Shown here in pieces: positions 12,003 through 22,728 of a stretch of DNA of 64,000 bases. Both the position numbers and the translations under genes were made by a program. Numbering within the stretch: position 1 is the first letter of the stretch; each line of letters begins with the position of its first letter. Location: contig JAHYIO010000006.1 in the NCBI GenBank assembly GCA_020543525.1, positions 1,178,001 through 1,242,000 on the forward strand, written 5' to 3'. This DNA is from Coriolopsis trogii (taxonomy: Eukaryota > Basidiomycota > Agaricomycetes > Polyporales > Polyporaceae). The notes below the pieces were generated by a model, which made no database searches, was not told the DNA's origin, and saw nothing but the letters and a program-made list of their open reading frames with translations.

Positions 12003-12439
12003 CTCCTCACTTGTCATAGACCTCGGTCTTGCTAGCAAGACCGATACATGATAGGGGGCCATGGGATCTTGAGATTTCGCCAACTCGGAATGCCACAGCG
12101 TCACGCTGCCGTCTTTAGCATCGGTCGCAAACATGTACCCAGGACCTTCACCCCTACTGGCAGGACACCAGGTGATGCACTCCAACTCTTGAGTCTTGAG
12201 TACGACCGACGCCCGAACAGGTACGAGCAGGATGCGTGCATCGCGGTCCCATACGTATAGGTCCCCCGCTGTAGTGTACGTGTATCAGAATGAGCGTGTG
12301 TAGAGCATGCTCGGGATATACATATCATATTCGGCAACTTGCCTTTGTTAGCACATAGAACGATTTCGTCGTTGTAGCCGCCGAAGCAACAGCTTGAGCT
12401 CGTGATTAGTTTCTCGCTAAAGTTCCTCTGAATGGCTCC
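12003..12439 (-). pseudogene. truncated copy of the WD40 gene (last repeats only)
   Basis: Minus-strand exons encode SSSCCFGGYNDEIVLCANKG, then DLYVWDRDARILLVPVRA, then ECITWCPASRGEGPGYMF and ATDAKDGSVTLWHSE. They align with the last blades of the intact WD40 gene at 14751-18696, where the equivalents are SYFGGKNDQLVLCAGKG, DIHIWDRESGTLLHHIR and ATGSHDGAVRIW. The intron after the KG position is conserved, but here its donor is GC (AAAG|GCAAGT) instead of GT. No upstream WD40 blades or stop codon in the expected place are seen, so I read it as a partial duplicate that is probably non-functional. It could still be the 3' end of a fusion with the open frame at 12480-12920. Confidence 0.65.
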
Positions 12440-12479
12440 CTGCAAGTGTCAATGAAATCCGTCCGTTAGCCACCTAGTA

Positions 12480-12920
12480 TCACAACTGCAGTGCCAACCT
12501 CCAGATCGAGGAGGGTAGCTCTCCTGTCCAAGCTATAAGCCATGCAATAACAGTCAGTAGGAGTGAAAGGAACCCATATAGTATGTCATCTACGCACGTG
12601 ATAGCGAACAATGGGAAGAGTTCCTTCAAAGACTTGGCAACACGTTCTATACCTTCATTCAGCGAAGCTTGGGCTCTATTCTGCGGGTTTGCGATATGCG
12701 ATGCGTCTAGGGTGGAATGAATATCCTCCGAGGGCGACGGTGACTCGCAGAGAGGCTCGTCGTCCCCAAGCATGTTTAGCATCTGAGTGTCTACGACTCT
12801 GGCGTCAAATGGATCCTGATAGCATTGTGAGAACTGACTGACATGCGACCTCGTCATATGGCGAAACTGACCCAATATGACAACGCCTTCCCTGACCTGC
12901 CATGTTGGAATGCCCAGCAC
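12480..12920 (-). CDS. open frame with one membrane helix, unknown
   Basis: A 146-codon minus-strand frame directly upstream of the WD40 fragment. The N-terminal two thirds are polar (DEPLCESPSPSEDIHST); then there is one strong hydrophobic segment, FAITCVDDILYGFLSLLLTV plus IAWLIAW. No family is recognised and no clear splice in phase leads into the WD40 fragment. It may be the rearranged 5' part of the duplicated gene or a chance frame. The gap of about 40 bp to the WD40 fragment resembles an intron (acceptor cacttgcag at about 12440). Confidence 0.25.
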   Translation of the reverse strand: MLGIPTWQVREGVVILGQFRHMTRSHVSQFSQCYQDPFDARVVDTQMLNMLGDDEPLCESPSPSEDIHSTLDASHIANPQNRAQASLNEGIERVAKSLKELFPLFAITCVDDILYGFLSLLLTVIAWLIAWTGELPSSIWRLALQL

Positions 12921-13103
12921 GAAGTCAGAACGTACGAAAGCCGTAAGGCTGGTACAGTGCGGCTAGAAGAATGACGACGTGTAATGTGGTCGTACCCACG
13001 AGTTATCGCACTCGTAGCCCTGCCGTGAGCGGAGACGTATCCTCGCTACGCTGTCTTGCACACTTCGTATGTTGTTGCTGTCCCCTTCCATTGAATGTAC
13101 ATA

Positions 13104-14388
13104 CTATACGAGTTTGAGAAGATCACTCATGACTCCCATCGCTGTGACAGCCGCGCCTGCGCCTGCGCCTTGAACGACCAGCGGCCGTGCGCCGTAACGC
13201 TCTGTATAGAACATGACGATGTTGTCGGAGCCCCCCAGCGCAGTCGCAAACGGATGTGTAACGGGATACCTGGGAGAAAACGTCAGCATGCTTGCGCAAG
13301 GATGTTGAAACAGAACACACTTTTCCAAGTCTGCTTTGATGACACCCGATGCAACGTCAACAACGCCTGCGTATCGCAAAACCTTGCCCTCTTTGACCGC
13401 GTCGGCGCGCATCTTTTCGAACTGCGCGTCGAACTCGGGAAGACGCTTGATAAACTCGTCTCCGGAGTCGATGCCTTCAAGCTCCGGAGGAATGAGGGAC
13501 TTTGTGCTGACTGACTGGTAGCCCTCCGGAAGCGCGGAGCGAAGAGAGGGGATGAAGCGGGAGAGGATGGTGAGCTTACGAGCGACGTCCGCGCCGTTCA
13601 GATCGTCTGCGGGGTGTGGCTCCTACAACTCTACATTGGCATGCGATGACTAATATCGAGCGGAGGGAAGCACGTACTGTGTAACCCTTTTCGCGGGCAA
13701 CGCTCACGACGGAGGAGAAGCTAGGACCGCCTTCCTTGCCCGTGGAGAACTCGTTGAAAATGTAGCTCATCGTCCCAGAGAACACACCCTCAACTTTCGT
13801 GACCTAGCGGACGCGTCCTATCAGGATATGTGTGTCATTGCATAAGACTCCGAGCAGACGCACCTTGTCTCCAGTCGCAACCAAGTCTTTCAGCGTCGAG
13901 ATGACGGGAAGCCCAGCACCCACAGTCGCCTCATTCAGGAACTTTGCCCCACTCTCCAGCGACGCAGAAAGGATCTGCTCATACAGCGACAAATCCGACG
14001 AGAAGGCCTTCTTGTTCGGCGTGATCACATTGATCCCGAACTTGAGAAATTGCGGGTAGAGGCCCGCGACATCGTTTGAGGAGGTGTTGTCGACGAGGAC
14101 GACCTCTTGGCCGGGCTTCACGAGAGTGGCCAATTCGCGCAGGAGGAACTGCAAGTCTGGTCTCCTCCCGGAGCTCGCGAGTTCCTGTTTCCAGCTTGAC
14201 GTAGAGATCGCAAGGCCATCAGGGGCGAAGAGGGTCGTTTTTGATGAGGAGATGGAGACGAGCCGGAACGGGCTGGGTGTGGGGAAGGCAAGAAGTTGTT
14301 TGATGAACTCGCCTCCCACGAGTCCGACGCCAACCACTGCGACTCGGAACGTCTTGGTCGTAGATGCGATGTTCAGGATGGACGCCAT
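13104..14388 (-). CDS. HOM6: homoserine dehydrogenase
   Basis: NAD(P)-dependent reduction of aspartate semialdehyde to homoserine, the branch step towards methionine and threonine; cytosolic. Four minus-strand exons (14388-13864, 13803-13678, 13622-13321, 13269-13104) join in phase to 372 residues, the usual length for the monofunctional fungal enzyme. The Rossmann motif VAVVGVGLVGGEFIKQLL is near the start. Also visible are VDNTSSNDVAG, INVITPNKKAFS, FLNEATVGAGLPVISTL, VEGVFSGTMSYIFNEF, EPHPADDLNGADVARKL with the catalytic-region residues, and the C-terminal GGSDNIVMFYTERYGARPLV plus VQGAGAGAAVTAMGV. I chose Met at 14388 because it precedes the nucleotide-binding strand; the upstream in-frame extension has no conserved sequence. 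It sits between the WD40 gene and its truncated copy, all on the same strand. Confidence 0.95.
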
Positions 14389-14750
14389 CGTCGCTCGTGT
14401 TGTAGGAGTTGCTCGGACGGAGACAATTATTCGACGAGGACTCGAGCTCGAGTCATCGATCATTGCGCATCTTCTCGCCACTTCTTCCCGCGCTGCAAAT
14501 CGTTTAGGTCGCCAAAGGCCACCCAAGAGGTCGTATATTTTTGACAGTGTATGTATGGTACAAGGTACATGCAAGACGTGCGGTACTGATCGTGGGGTCG
14601 TGGTAGGTTCGTGTAGGGCGGTGGGGTGGTTTATAGTACATGGTCTCTAGGATCGAGACTTCCTATGCGATCGTTGTAAATGACTACTTTTGGCACATAC
14701 CAGAGCGACAACATAGGTTAGCATTATGAGGGACGCATTCTAAAGGGGCA
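14389..14750. other. HOM6 upstream / WD40 gene downstream region
   Basis: 362 bp between two genes on the minus strand, expected to hold the WD40 gene 3' end and the HOM6 promoter. No distinct binding site was recognised. Confidence 0.4.
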
Positions 14751-17700
14751 TCAACTAGGAACGGAGATAGAAGGACGAGCTTGTGACAAGGTTTCTATGG
14801 CGGCAGGAGAGCTCGCATGTCCGGGACCGGCGTTGGTTACATCTTGGGAATCGAACGCTAGCTGGGTGGTAGGACTATCCGTCCGGTAGTCAGCATCGTA
14901 CGGAGACGGTGTGGCGTTACGGGGAGTGTTGACAGGGTTAGTGGGCGCGCGACTGGAGACGACAGAGTTCTCCTCCGAACCTGACATAGCTGCTGGAGAC
15001 GTCCAGATGCGAACCGCGCCGTCGTGACTGCCCGTAGCGAACATGAAGGTATCCCAATTGTGGTTCCAAGCGATACAGGTGAGATCGCCGCCGACGGTTT
15101 GTGAACGGATGTGATGGAGTAGTGTGCCGGACTCGCGATCCCAGATATGTATGTCTCCAGCTAGAGAGCGAGGTAAGTCACATTGTGCGCGATGGGATAC
15201 TGAAGACCACTGACCTTTACCAGCACATAATACCAGTTGATCATTCTTGCCGCCAAAGTAGCTAGGTCCAGCGAAGTCGACTGTCACCTTGGGCATGTAT
15301 GTGTGCCGCAAAGACAATCGTATCGATTCCTTGACCGGGTCGAGTTTCCATAGTTGGGGAGGTGCCTGCGTTTTCTCGTAAGTGGAACCCACGCGCAAGA
15401 CGACCACTTTGTCAAGAGTACCGACCTTATTCTCATAGCTAACCAAGGCGACTTGGTCATTCCGAGCTAACGTTATGTCACGAACCTCGTGTAAGACAGG
15501 GACTCGACTGCACCATATGTCAGTCTCGAGTTCCACCTTGTACTAGACATGTAAGCTCACTTTTCGATTTCCTGCTTGACCATGTTGTACGCTACACATC
15601 CAAAGTTCAGCATTGCAAACACAGTACAGACCTTGCATTCTACCACCTACCAATGATCTGCTTCTCCGCTCTGCATTTGCTGGGATGTAGTCCGTCCGAG
15701 GACGATAGCAACGTCCCAACACATACCATGCGCACATTGTCTTGTGTTACAGCGACGTCGTGTATCACCATGCGATCGAAGTGATATTGTGCCAGTACCG
15801 TCCCGTTGAGATCCTGATGTATCCGCGTCAGCGATCCGTCGGCAATTCATCAATCCAACAACCCACCAGTTTTGTAACGTCGCTTCCTTCGACCGACAGG
15901 AAACCTAATGCGATGTCAGTGCCTTTTTTCCTCCCTCCAACTCCCGCAACTCGCCTTCGCCGCCTGGAAGCCATGCTATCGACTGAACGTTTCGCCGGCG
16001 ATCTATCGTCTTGCGACATACACCATCCTATGACCCAGTTCGCGTCAGCTAAAGCGTAAGGAGAAGGATAGATGTGAGTAGGTGAGCTTGCCTCTGTCCA
16101 AAGCTTGACACCGCGACCAAGTTTCGTGAGCAGGAGATTTCCGCCGGGAGACCTATCAAAAAAACATGCGTGTCAGCACCACAATGAGACTAACACAATC
16201 GACACATACCATGCTACTTGACCAACAAACCCTTGCGGATGGGCAAGAATACGATGAGACGTGAACGTTTCCTGCGTGCTTGTTTGTCGTCGCTCGAAAG
16301 CATGGACCAAGGGCATACTTACGCCAACTTTGAAAATGACAGAAGTCCGATCCCAACTGTGAACGTTGCGCGTCAGCCTATCTTGCGGACTCTCTAGTAC
16401 TACGCTCCTACGCACCTTGATGTGGCCAAGAACTTTCCGCTTGGTGAGAACTGTAGATGCCTGACCAGAGCCGAATGCGCCTCGAATGACTGCGTCGGAT
16501 GCAAACTTCGCAGCTTCGGCATTAGCGTCCCGACACGCGAGTTCTTCAGCAAGCCCATTGGCTCGACTGCCTCTATGCCATTCCCATCCGAGGACATTGT
16601 CCTCTGTCGTCTTGGATTGCGGCCCTCTACTGGGAACGCTGTGGACGCGTGCCGCATTTTGATGACGGCCCTGACCGCGTTGGCGAACCGTCCTCTACCG
16701 GCAGGCGTCATAGTCCCGGGTGTCTCGCTCGTTATACTGGCGACGGTCTCACCCTCCCCGCCGTCGAAGGATGTAACCGTGGGCGACCGCAGTTCCGCGA
16801 TTGGAAGCAAGGGACCAGCGTCCGAACCACCCCTTCTCATAATGGGTGAGACAGGTTCGGGGGAGGCACAAGCCGGAACAGGTGTGACTTGTCGCTCGGG
16901 GTCGCCCAGTTTCTCGTCAACAGGGCTGTTCAACCTGGAGAATGTGCGGGAGCTCAGCTCGGAGACAACTTCGCTGAACTTGCGGAAGCGCTCCCTCGTC
17001 CATCGGGAAGCGGTCCATGCCCAAGCGCGCGGCTCGTAGATGAGCCATTTGACACCGCGCGTAGATTTCACACGGATCTTCGTCTCCGACAGCACGTCTG
17101 CAAGCCATTTGGTGCCGTTGTGGCGTGAAAATGTCCATCGCTCGGAAGCAAACCAGGCGGAGACCGCCGTAAGGCCGACGATACTACACGCAGAGAAGAC
17201 CGTAGTAAGGGTGCAAGTGATGTTATGCTGGAAGGCGATCGGTGAGCGAGCAATTCTGAGCGCACCAAGAGGAAAATGACACACCTGACCGGATGAGTAT
17301 GCGAAGAGGACGAGTCCAATGGAGAAGCAAGCGACCGACAATACCAAGAAAGCAAGCGGAGATCTCTTGATCCAGATGAGGACCCACCAGGGCACTCGAT
17401 GTCCGGGCGACCGGCTTGAGTAGACGTCAGCTGAGGCTGCTAGGAAGCTCAATGAGACACGTACTACATCGCTTGCTTCCATGTTACCCCCAACAAACTA
17501 TTCACAGCAGCTCCGATGCTGAACACCAGTGACGTGAACCAAAACGAGTTTACCGCATTGGCTAATGGCGTGTCAGTCATATCGAAGGAGAACTGCATGG
17601 TGGTCGCCGTGACGGCAGAGAAGAAAGTGGCCACAGTACTGAGGTTCAGTAGGTTCTGACTGGCGTGTTTCTGGGCGAAACGGATCGTCGGCACACCTGC

Positions 17701-18696
17701 ACAATGTAACTGAGGTCAACACATGAAGCAATGCCATAGGAAAATCTGATTGGTACAAACCTATCTCTATGAAGACAGACAAGGATGATGTGATGCTGTC
17801 TATATGGTCACCCATCTCTGAACTGAGATCATGGAGATAGCGTTGCACGGCAGGGTACTTGAATTGACCTAACGAATCATCGATATCATGTGCCATAGGC
17901 ATGGTGGTGATGACATACCTTCGTACGCCCTTAGACAGGACGCCCAGTACTACAAAGCAGTATGAGCGTGCCTCGCGAGTCACACAAGAGAAAGAGTGTC
18001 TACCTTGAGATCACCTTCAAGAGACAAGATGGCTGAATTGACAGCCTCGTCCGTAAACTCAGGAAATTCGTTAAGACAGTCGAGGAACGTTGTCACGTCG
18101 GCCGCGAACATCTGTAGCTGCTCAGGGAAGTCCTCAGGATCAAGCTTCTCCATCACAATGGGGTTGTGGACGTGAGGCGGCGCTCTATGACGCTTCCCCT
18201 TCCGAAATTGTGCAAGATTGGAGCTGCTGGTGAGCGATTCCCTAGGTTGCCGATGAATCTTCCGGGGAAATAGGTCTGCCGCATTCTCTCGGAAGAGGTA
18301 CAGTATTTGCGCGAGGCGACCGCGGAGGTGGTACGAAGAGGAGAGGATTCCGACAGAACTTCCGAGTTGGCGTGCAGCATTGGCGAAGTTACGAAGCTCC
18401 TTGTCCAGATTCATGACGCGCCTGTACCTCGATCAGCGCGATTAGCGTTGGAAGAACGGGGAAACAAACCTCTGGAACTTGTTAAATGCCTCCGCGCCAA
18501 CCTTCTGAAGATGTTCATCTACGGTAGCTATTTGCGAGGCAGTTAATGAGATAGCAGTGACTGGGAATACACCGTAGTAGCACTTACGAACGTCACGATC
18601 ATCTTCGAAGCTGGGTTGTTGATTCGGAACTGTTACCACAGCGCGAGTTTCAGCGTTGAATGCGAAAAGGCGAGGGAAACGAATGGCGGGAACCAT
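14751..18696 (-). CDS. multi-pass membrane protein with C-terminal WD40 repeats
   Basis: Large spliced gene. The N-terminal part is helical (VDEHLQKVGAEAFNKFQR, MNLDKELRNFANAARQLGSS, LRGRLAQILYLFRENAADLF). Then come several hydrophobic segments between about 17700 and 17170 (for example SFWFTSLVFSIGAAVNSLLG, SPLAFLVLSVACFSIGLVLF, SIVGLTAVSAWFAS). A disordered Ser/Pro region follows, then WD40 blades (EAHSALVRHLQFSPSGKFLA, NVQSIAWLPGGEGFLSVEGS, TLLHHIRSQTVGGDLTCIAW, ATGSHDGAVRIWTSP). The blades resemble those of fungal WDR26/Gid7-like proteins, but the membrane region does not fit that family, so function is open. Two introns have GC donors (16028-16091 and 15905-15954) confirmed by phase. A 57-nt intron near 17280 keeps the frame open if retained. 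The true start may lie further upstream, in 18870-19333, where a polar frame (KRKQTLLSLLDALAELSRDE) is visible. Confidence 0.8.
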
Positions 18697-19876
18697 GTGA
18701 CGTCTACCCGCAAGTACGAAAGTGTATGATCGTCCGCAGCCAGTGGACACAAGCGCTACTCATCACTGGGCATATGAGACAGCTGAGCGAGTCGCCTTCA
18801 GCCACCCCCGTGGTGGCCATTTCCACGCTTCTTGCAGACGTGTTGTTCTTGCTCACAGGCGCGCCCGTGAGCTACTGGCCGCTACAGGCTACAGTTCTGT
18901 ACGTCGTCGTACTCGAGCAGCCATCTCCGGAGATGGAGATATCACAATCGCTTGCTGTACGCCCTGCTGTCTCGCGACAAACGCAGGAGATGGGCGCGAG
19001 AAGTGTAAGGGCAGCTTCTCGAACTTGGGGAAACGCGGGGATGTCTTGCCCAGCGCACGACTTGGCCCAGCCACAGAGTCGGAAGCCAGAAGCTGACCAC
19101 TTACCTAGTCCATCCAGCTCCTCGTCTCTACTCAACTCTGCCAGAGCATCCAACAGACTTAAGAGCGTCTGTTTCCTCTTGTGTCCACGAGATCCCTCCT
19201 GCTCCTGGGCCGTTGGGCCAGCGGGCGCGGTAAGATCGTTGGGGTTTGTAGGCGGTTCATTTATGCCTAGAAGTGAGGGGCGATGAGCAGGACCAAGATG
19301 AAACTCGTGCGGTGGTGACGCACCTCGGCCCATGGTCTGGGGAATGATGCTGCCACTGAGCTACTTCGAGGAGTGCGTGATCGTAATATTCTGCTTGTGA
19401 TGATCGTGAGCGCGTGATAGCGAGGGAGCATGTGCGCGATGTGCTCACACAAGTCGTGCAGTCGTCTCTAGGTTCGTGAAGGTGAGTATACAGCTCAGAC
19501 GTATGCTGTCGAGAATATGAGAGAGCGGGGCGGGGGAACGGATGCCGGCGTTCGCTGTCCACGGCGTTGCGCTTAGCGCTGATTGATGGTCTGTCCTGGA
19601 AGCATGCCGCGTGGCGTCCTATGGCCGGTGCGGTCAGTTCAAGCGAGTTTTGTGTTATGTATATTCCGTAGCAACATGCCGGGAGCGGTCGCTCGGAGCG
19701 CGAGGACGCCGACGACAGCGCGAGACGATGGAGGAGGTAGGTGTATCTCGCTGCATCCGGCATAGGGGAAATGTGAGATTGTCCAAGGTTTTCTTGGGCC
19801 TGCCATGCAAATTGGGTTAGGGTTTACAACCCCAGATTGGGCTTAACCCTCCCGCGATAAGCAGTTACCGCACAGA
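18697..19876. other. WD40 gene 5' region and divergent promoter
   Basis: Separates the minus-strand WD40 gene from the plus-strand golgin gene, so both promoters should be here. A minus-strand frame near 19130-19333 (NEPPTNPNDLTAPAGPT, then KRKQTLLSLLDALAELSRDE) followed by a GTAAGT donor may be a 5' coding exon of the WD40 gene. I could not join it in phase with certainty. Confidence 0.4.
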
Positions 19877-21640
19877 ATGCCTCACTCATCGAACGCACGG
19901 GCCGATTCAGCGCATACCTCTCCCTTCTCCTTCCGCTTCATGTCCTCCTCGCCGCTGTCTGACGTGGCGAGCAACGATGGCTCGCCTTCACGCAAGTCAA
20001 TGGACAGGGAACGTATTTTGGGCTCTCCTCCCCCTATGAACGGCTTGAAAACGAACGGAGATGCCCCACCAGTATCCGAGGACCTCGATCCTGTACAACG
20101 CTTGGAGCAGGAACTGCAACGCACACGGGAGGAGAAAGATGCGCTTGCGACACAATATCGGAACCTCCTCGCTAAGCTTACCACAATGCGTACAACCCTA
20201 GGGAACAAACTCAAGCAGGACGCCGTACGTCACGTATGCTCTTGTCTTTCTTGGCTGCGTGTCTTCATCGCATACGCATAGGAAGAACTCGACCGTCAAG
20301 AACAACTCGTGCAGCAGCTAACAGCACAGAATGAGGATCTTGCCGCAACAGTAGAAACGCTCAAGTCCGAGCTCATCGCATCGAATGAGGAGGCCGACCG
20401 AGCATCAAGGGAGCTGGAGACCATGCGGAATCGTGCGCTGCACGACAGCTCGCAGGAAACGTTCTTGCGAGAGCGAGAGCTTCGAGAGCTGCAGGCCGAG
20501 CTTGAACAATGTCGAATGGAGCGGGACGAGTGGGAGCAGAAGGCGCTTCAAGAACATATCGTGGCGGACGAAGCCCGGACCACTGCGGACGCTCTACGGA
20601 GAGATGTGGAGGTTGAGAGGGAGACTCGTCATCGTGCTGAGACCGCTTTGGAGACTGAGCGAGAGAAGTGCAACAATCTCCAGTCTGTTTTGGAAGACTT
20701 CCAAACTTGTACGTGCGTATATGCCGCAGGTCGCTGTCGCTGAGCTGACTCGCCGCAGCGAAGGAGCATGACCTTAAACAGGCAGTGAGAGACTACGAAT
20801 CTCAGCTGAATCAAGTCACGCAATCTTTAGCGGAGTACAAAAGTCGCGCGTTGAATGCCGAGCTTCAGCTTGAAGAGTCATCAACAAGCAACTCTCGAGT
20901 GCAAGAACTCGAGAAAGAAGTCAAGGAGAAGAGTATCCTTGTTGGAAAGCTCCGACAGGAAGGTATGTTTACCTTACCAATTCTTGTGCTATTCACTCAT
21001 CTATGTCCCGAGGGCAGCGGTCATCATGAACGAGCATCTCATGGAGGCTCTCCGACGCCTACGTCGATCGTCCTCAGAAGCGAACGTGGACAGACGTCTA
21101 GTAACCAACGTACTATTGCAATTCTTGACCACACCCCGTGCAGACTCGAAACGGTTCGAGATACTACAGCTGCTGGCAACCATCTTATCCTGGTCGGACG
21201 ACGAGAGGGAGAAGGCTGGACTTCAGCGCAGTGCACCTGCATCATCCTCGTCTGGCTCATTGCTGTGGGGTAGATCCGCTGCGTCTTCACCGTCGACGAA
21301 GCCAGCGGAATTACAGAAGACAGATGAAACCGAGGTCAGTATGCCACGGTTATGGCTTAGAGCAGATGTGCTGATTATATGCTAGTCATTTTCCCGGTTA
21401 TGGGTTGAGTTTCTCCTTACGGAGGCCGCCTCAGGTGATGGCGCTCCTCCTCCGCATTCGCCATCAAGACAGAACGGTTCTATGCCAAGTACTCCGACGC
21501 AACCGTCGAGTCGACTATCGCCGAGCGGCTTGGGTGGGACACGACGTCTGCCTTCTTTTACGTCTGCTGCGATGGCAAGTTCCCCGGATTTGAAGCTCTC
21601 CAGTCCACCATTCAAGGGGAAAGACAAGGCGCTATCATGA
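19877..21640 (+). CDS. RUD3: golgin with GRAB domain (Rud3/GMAP-210-like)
   Basis: Cis-Golgi coiled-coil tether recruited to membranes by GTP-bound Arf1. Five exons (19877-20224, 20282-20708, 20759-20962, 21018-21334, 21386-21640) join in phase to 516 residues. Residues about 1-65 are Ser-rich and disordered. About 70-330 are almost continuous coiled coil (RLEQELQRTREEKDALATQY, RELRELQAELEQCRMERDEW, VQELEKEVKEKSILVGKLRQ). Next is the GRAB signature (NEHLMEALRRLRR, VDRRLVTNVLLQFLTTPRAD, SKRFEILQLLATILSWSDDE, REKAGLQR) and a Ser/Pro-rich tail ending in KGKDKALS. I prefer GRAB (Rud3) over GRIP (Imh1) because of the VDR-LVTN-LQFL-PRAD-KRFEILQL pattern. An ordinary conserved gene. Confidence 0.88.
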
Positions 21641-21966
21641 TGGTCCACGATGGACGGTTCGTATTTATTGGTGCCCTCTGCAGCTTCGGTACATGGCACG
21701 TCGTAGTATCACGTTTCCACAGCCTCCCTAGTATACATATTCCCCTACAGCATGTACTTCTAACCCATTCTTTCATCATCATTGTCGTTCCCAACGCATG
21801 TCCACGGCGAGAGAAGATGCTTGCAGGTGGAGAACCTTCTCGTCCCTCTCAGATGTGCTCACATGTGTTGCACAGGTACGAAGGCAAGATTGGTGCCAAA
21901 CCCCGATAGTTGATGTCCAATCTCCTCATCCCCTGCATATAACCAGCCATAGCCACAGCCCTGCAG
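21641..21966. other. intergenic, no gene recognised
   Basis: Between the golgin stop and the first exon candidate of the following unknown gene. It should hold the golgin 3' end and possibly upstream exons of the next gene; none could be fixed in phase. Confidence 0.35.
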
Positions 21967-22518
21967 TCTGTTACGACTCTATACGGCGTTCTTCGGGAAG
22001 CGCGGTTTGAACTCACATGAACGTCATTCCGCTGAGATATCGAGCTCAAGGGTCGGATGGTTCGCCTTCATGCCAAAATCGGTCTTTTCTCCCGTCTTCT
22101 CCCGTAAGGTGCAGCTTCAAAGCGGCGAGAATTGATTGGCGTTGACGTTCACTCTGTTTTTAGCGATCGGAAGAGTATTACACTGTGTATCTGACACAGG
22201 TTCTCGCGCAGTATGAAGAAGAGAAGATCGGTGCGACTCTGAACTTTGTTACTCAGACTGTATGTCCCCTCCTTACCTATCACGAGCGTCGAAAGAAGCA
22301 GCACATTAGCGACACACTGCGCCTGCGCCTACGCAACTAAGACCTCTTCACGCTAGGATCTCCTTCTGTCAAGGAGGATCCAGTATACGCAGAGTGCCAA
22401 GAATCAGATGGGAAGTAACTCGGATGCGCATCGTGCGAGTCCATCCCACATGACCATATTTTCAGAAAGAGCCTACACGGGTATATTTGTCCCCAGACGG
22501 GCTATGGAGGCGCGCTAA
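21967..22518 (+). CDS. unrecognised gene, partial exon model
   Basis: Successive plus-strand exon candidates with plausible splice sites encode LLRLYTAFFGKR, then DIELKGRMVRLHAKI, RSEEYYTVYLTQVLAQYEEE followed by KIGATLNFVTQT, and DLLLSRRIQYTQSAKNQMGS up to a stop near 22518. The third and fourth pieces join in phase 0 across a GTATGT...CTAG intron. The 5' end is not found and the join between the second and third pieces is unresolved. I do not recognise the family; the acidic, Tyr-rich segment is probably helical. It lies just downstream of the golgin gene on the same strand and 210 bp before P450 copy 2. Confidence 0.35.
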
Positions 22519-22728
22519 CATTGACGAGTATCGTCTTCCGATGTCTACTTCTCACCGTCCGAGCCCTACGGACGGCCGTGCAAGCTTCAGTCAGCTTCGA
22601 AAGCGATCCAGGTTATGAGGGCAGCTTGTACAAATACTGGACGCTCCGACCCGCTTTCTACCTCACCTCTGCCCAGGATCATCCAACCCAAACCTGACGG
22701 TCTATAGCACAACATCGAATATTCCATC

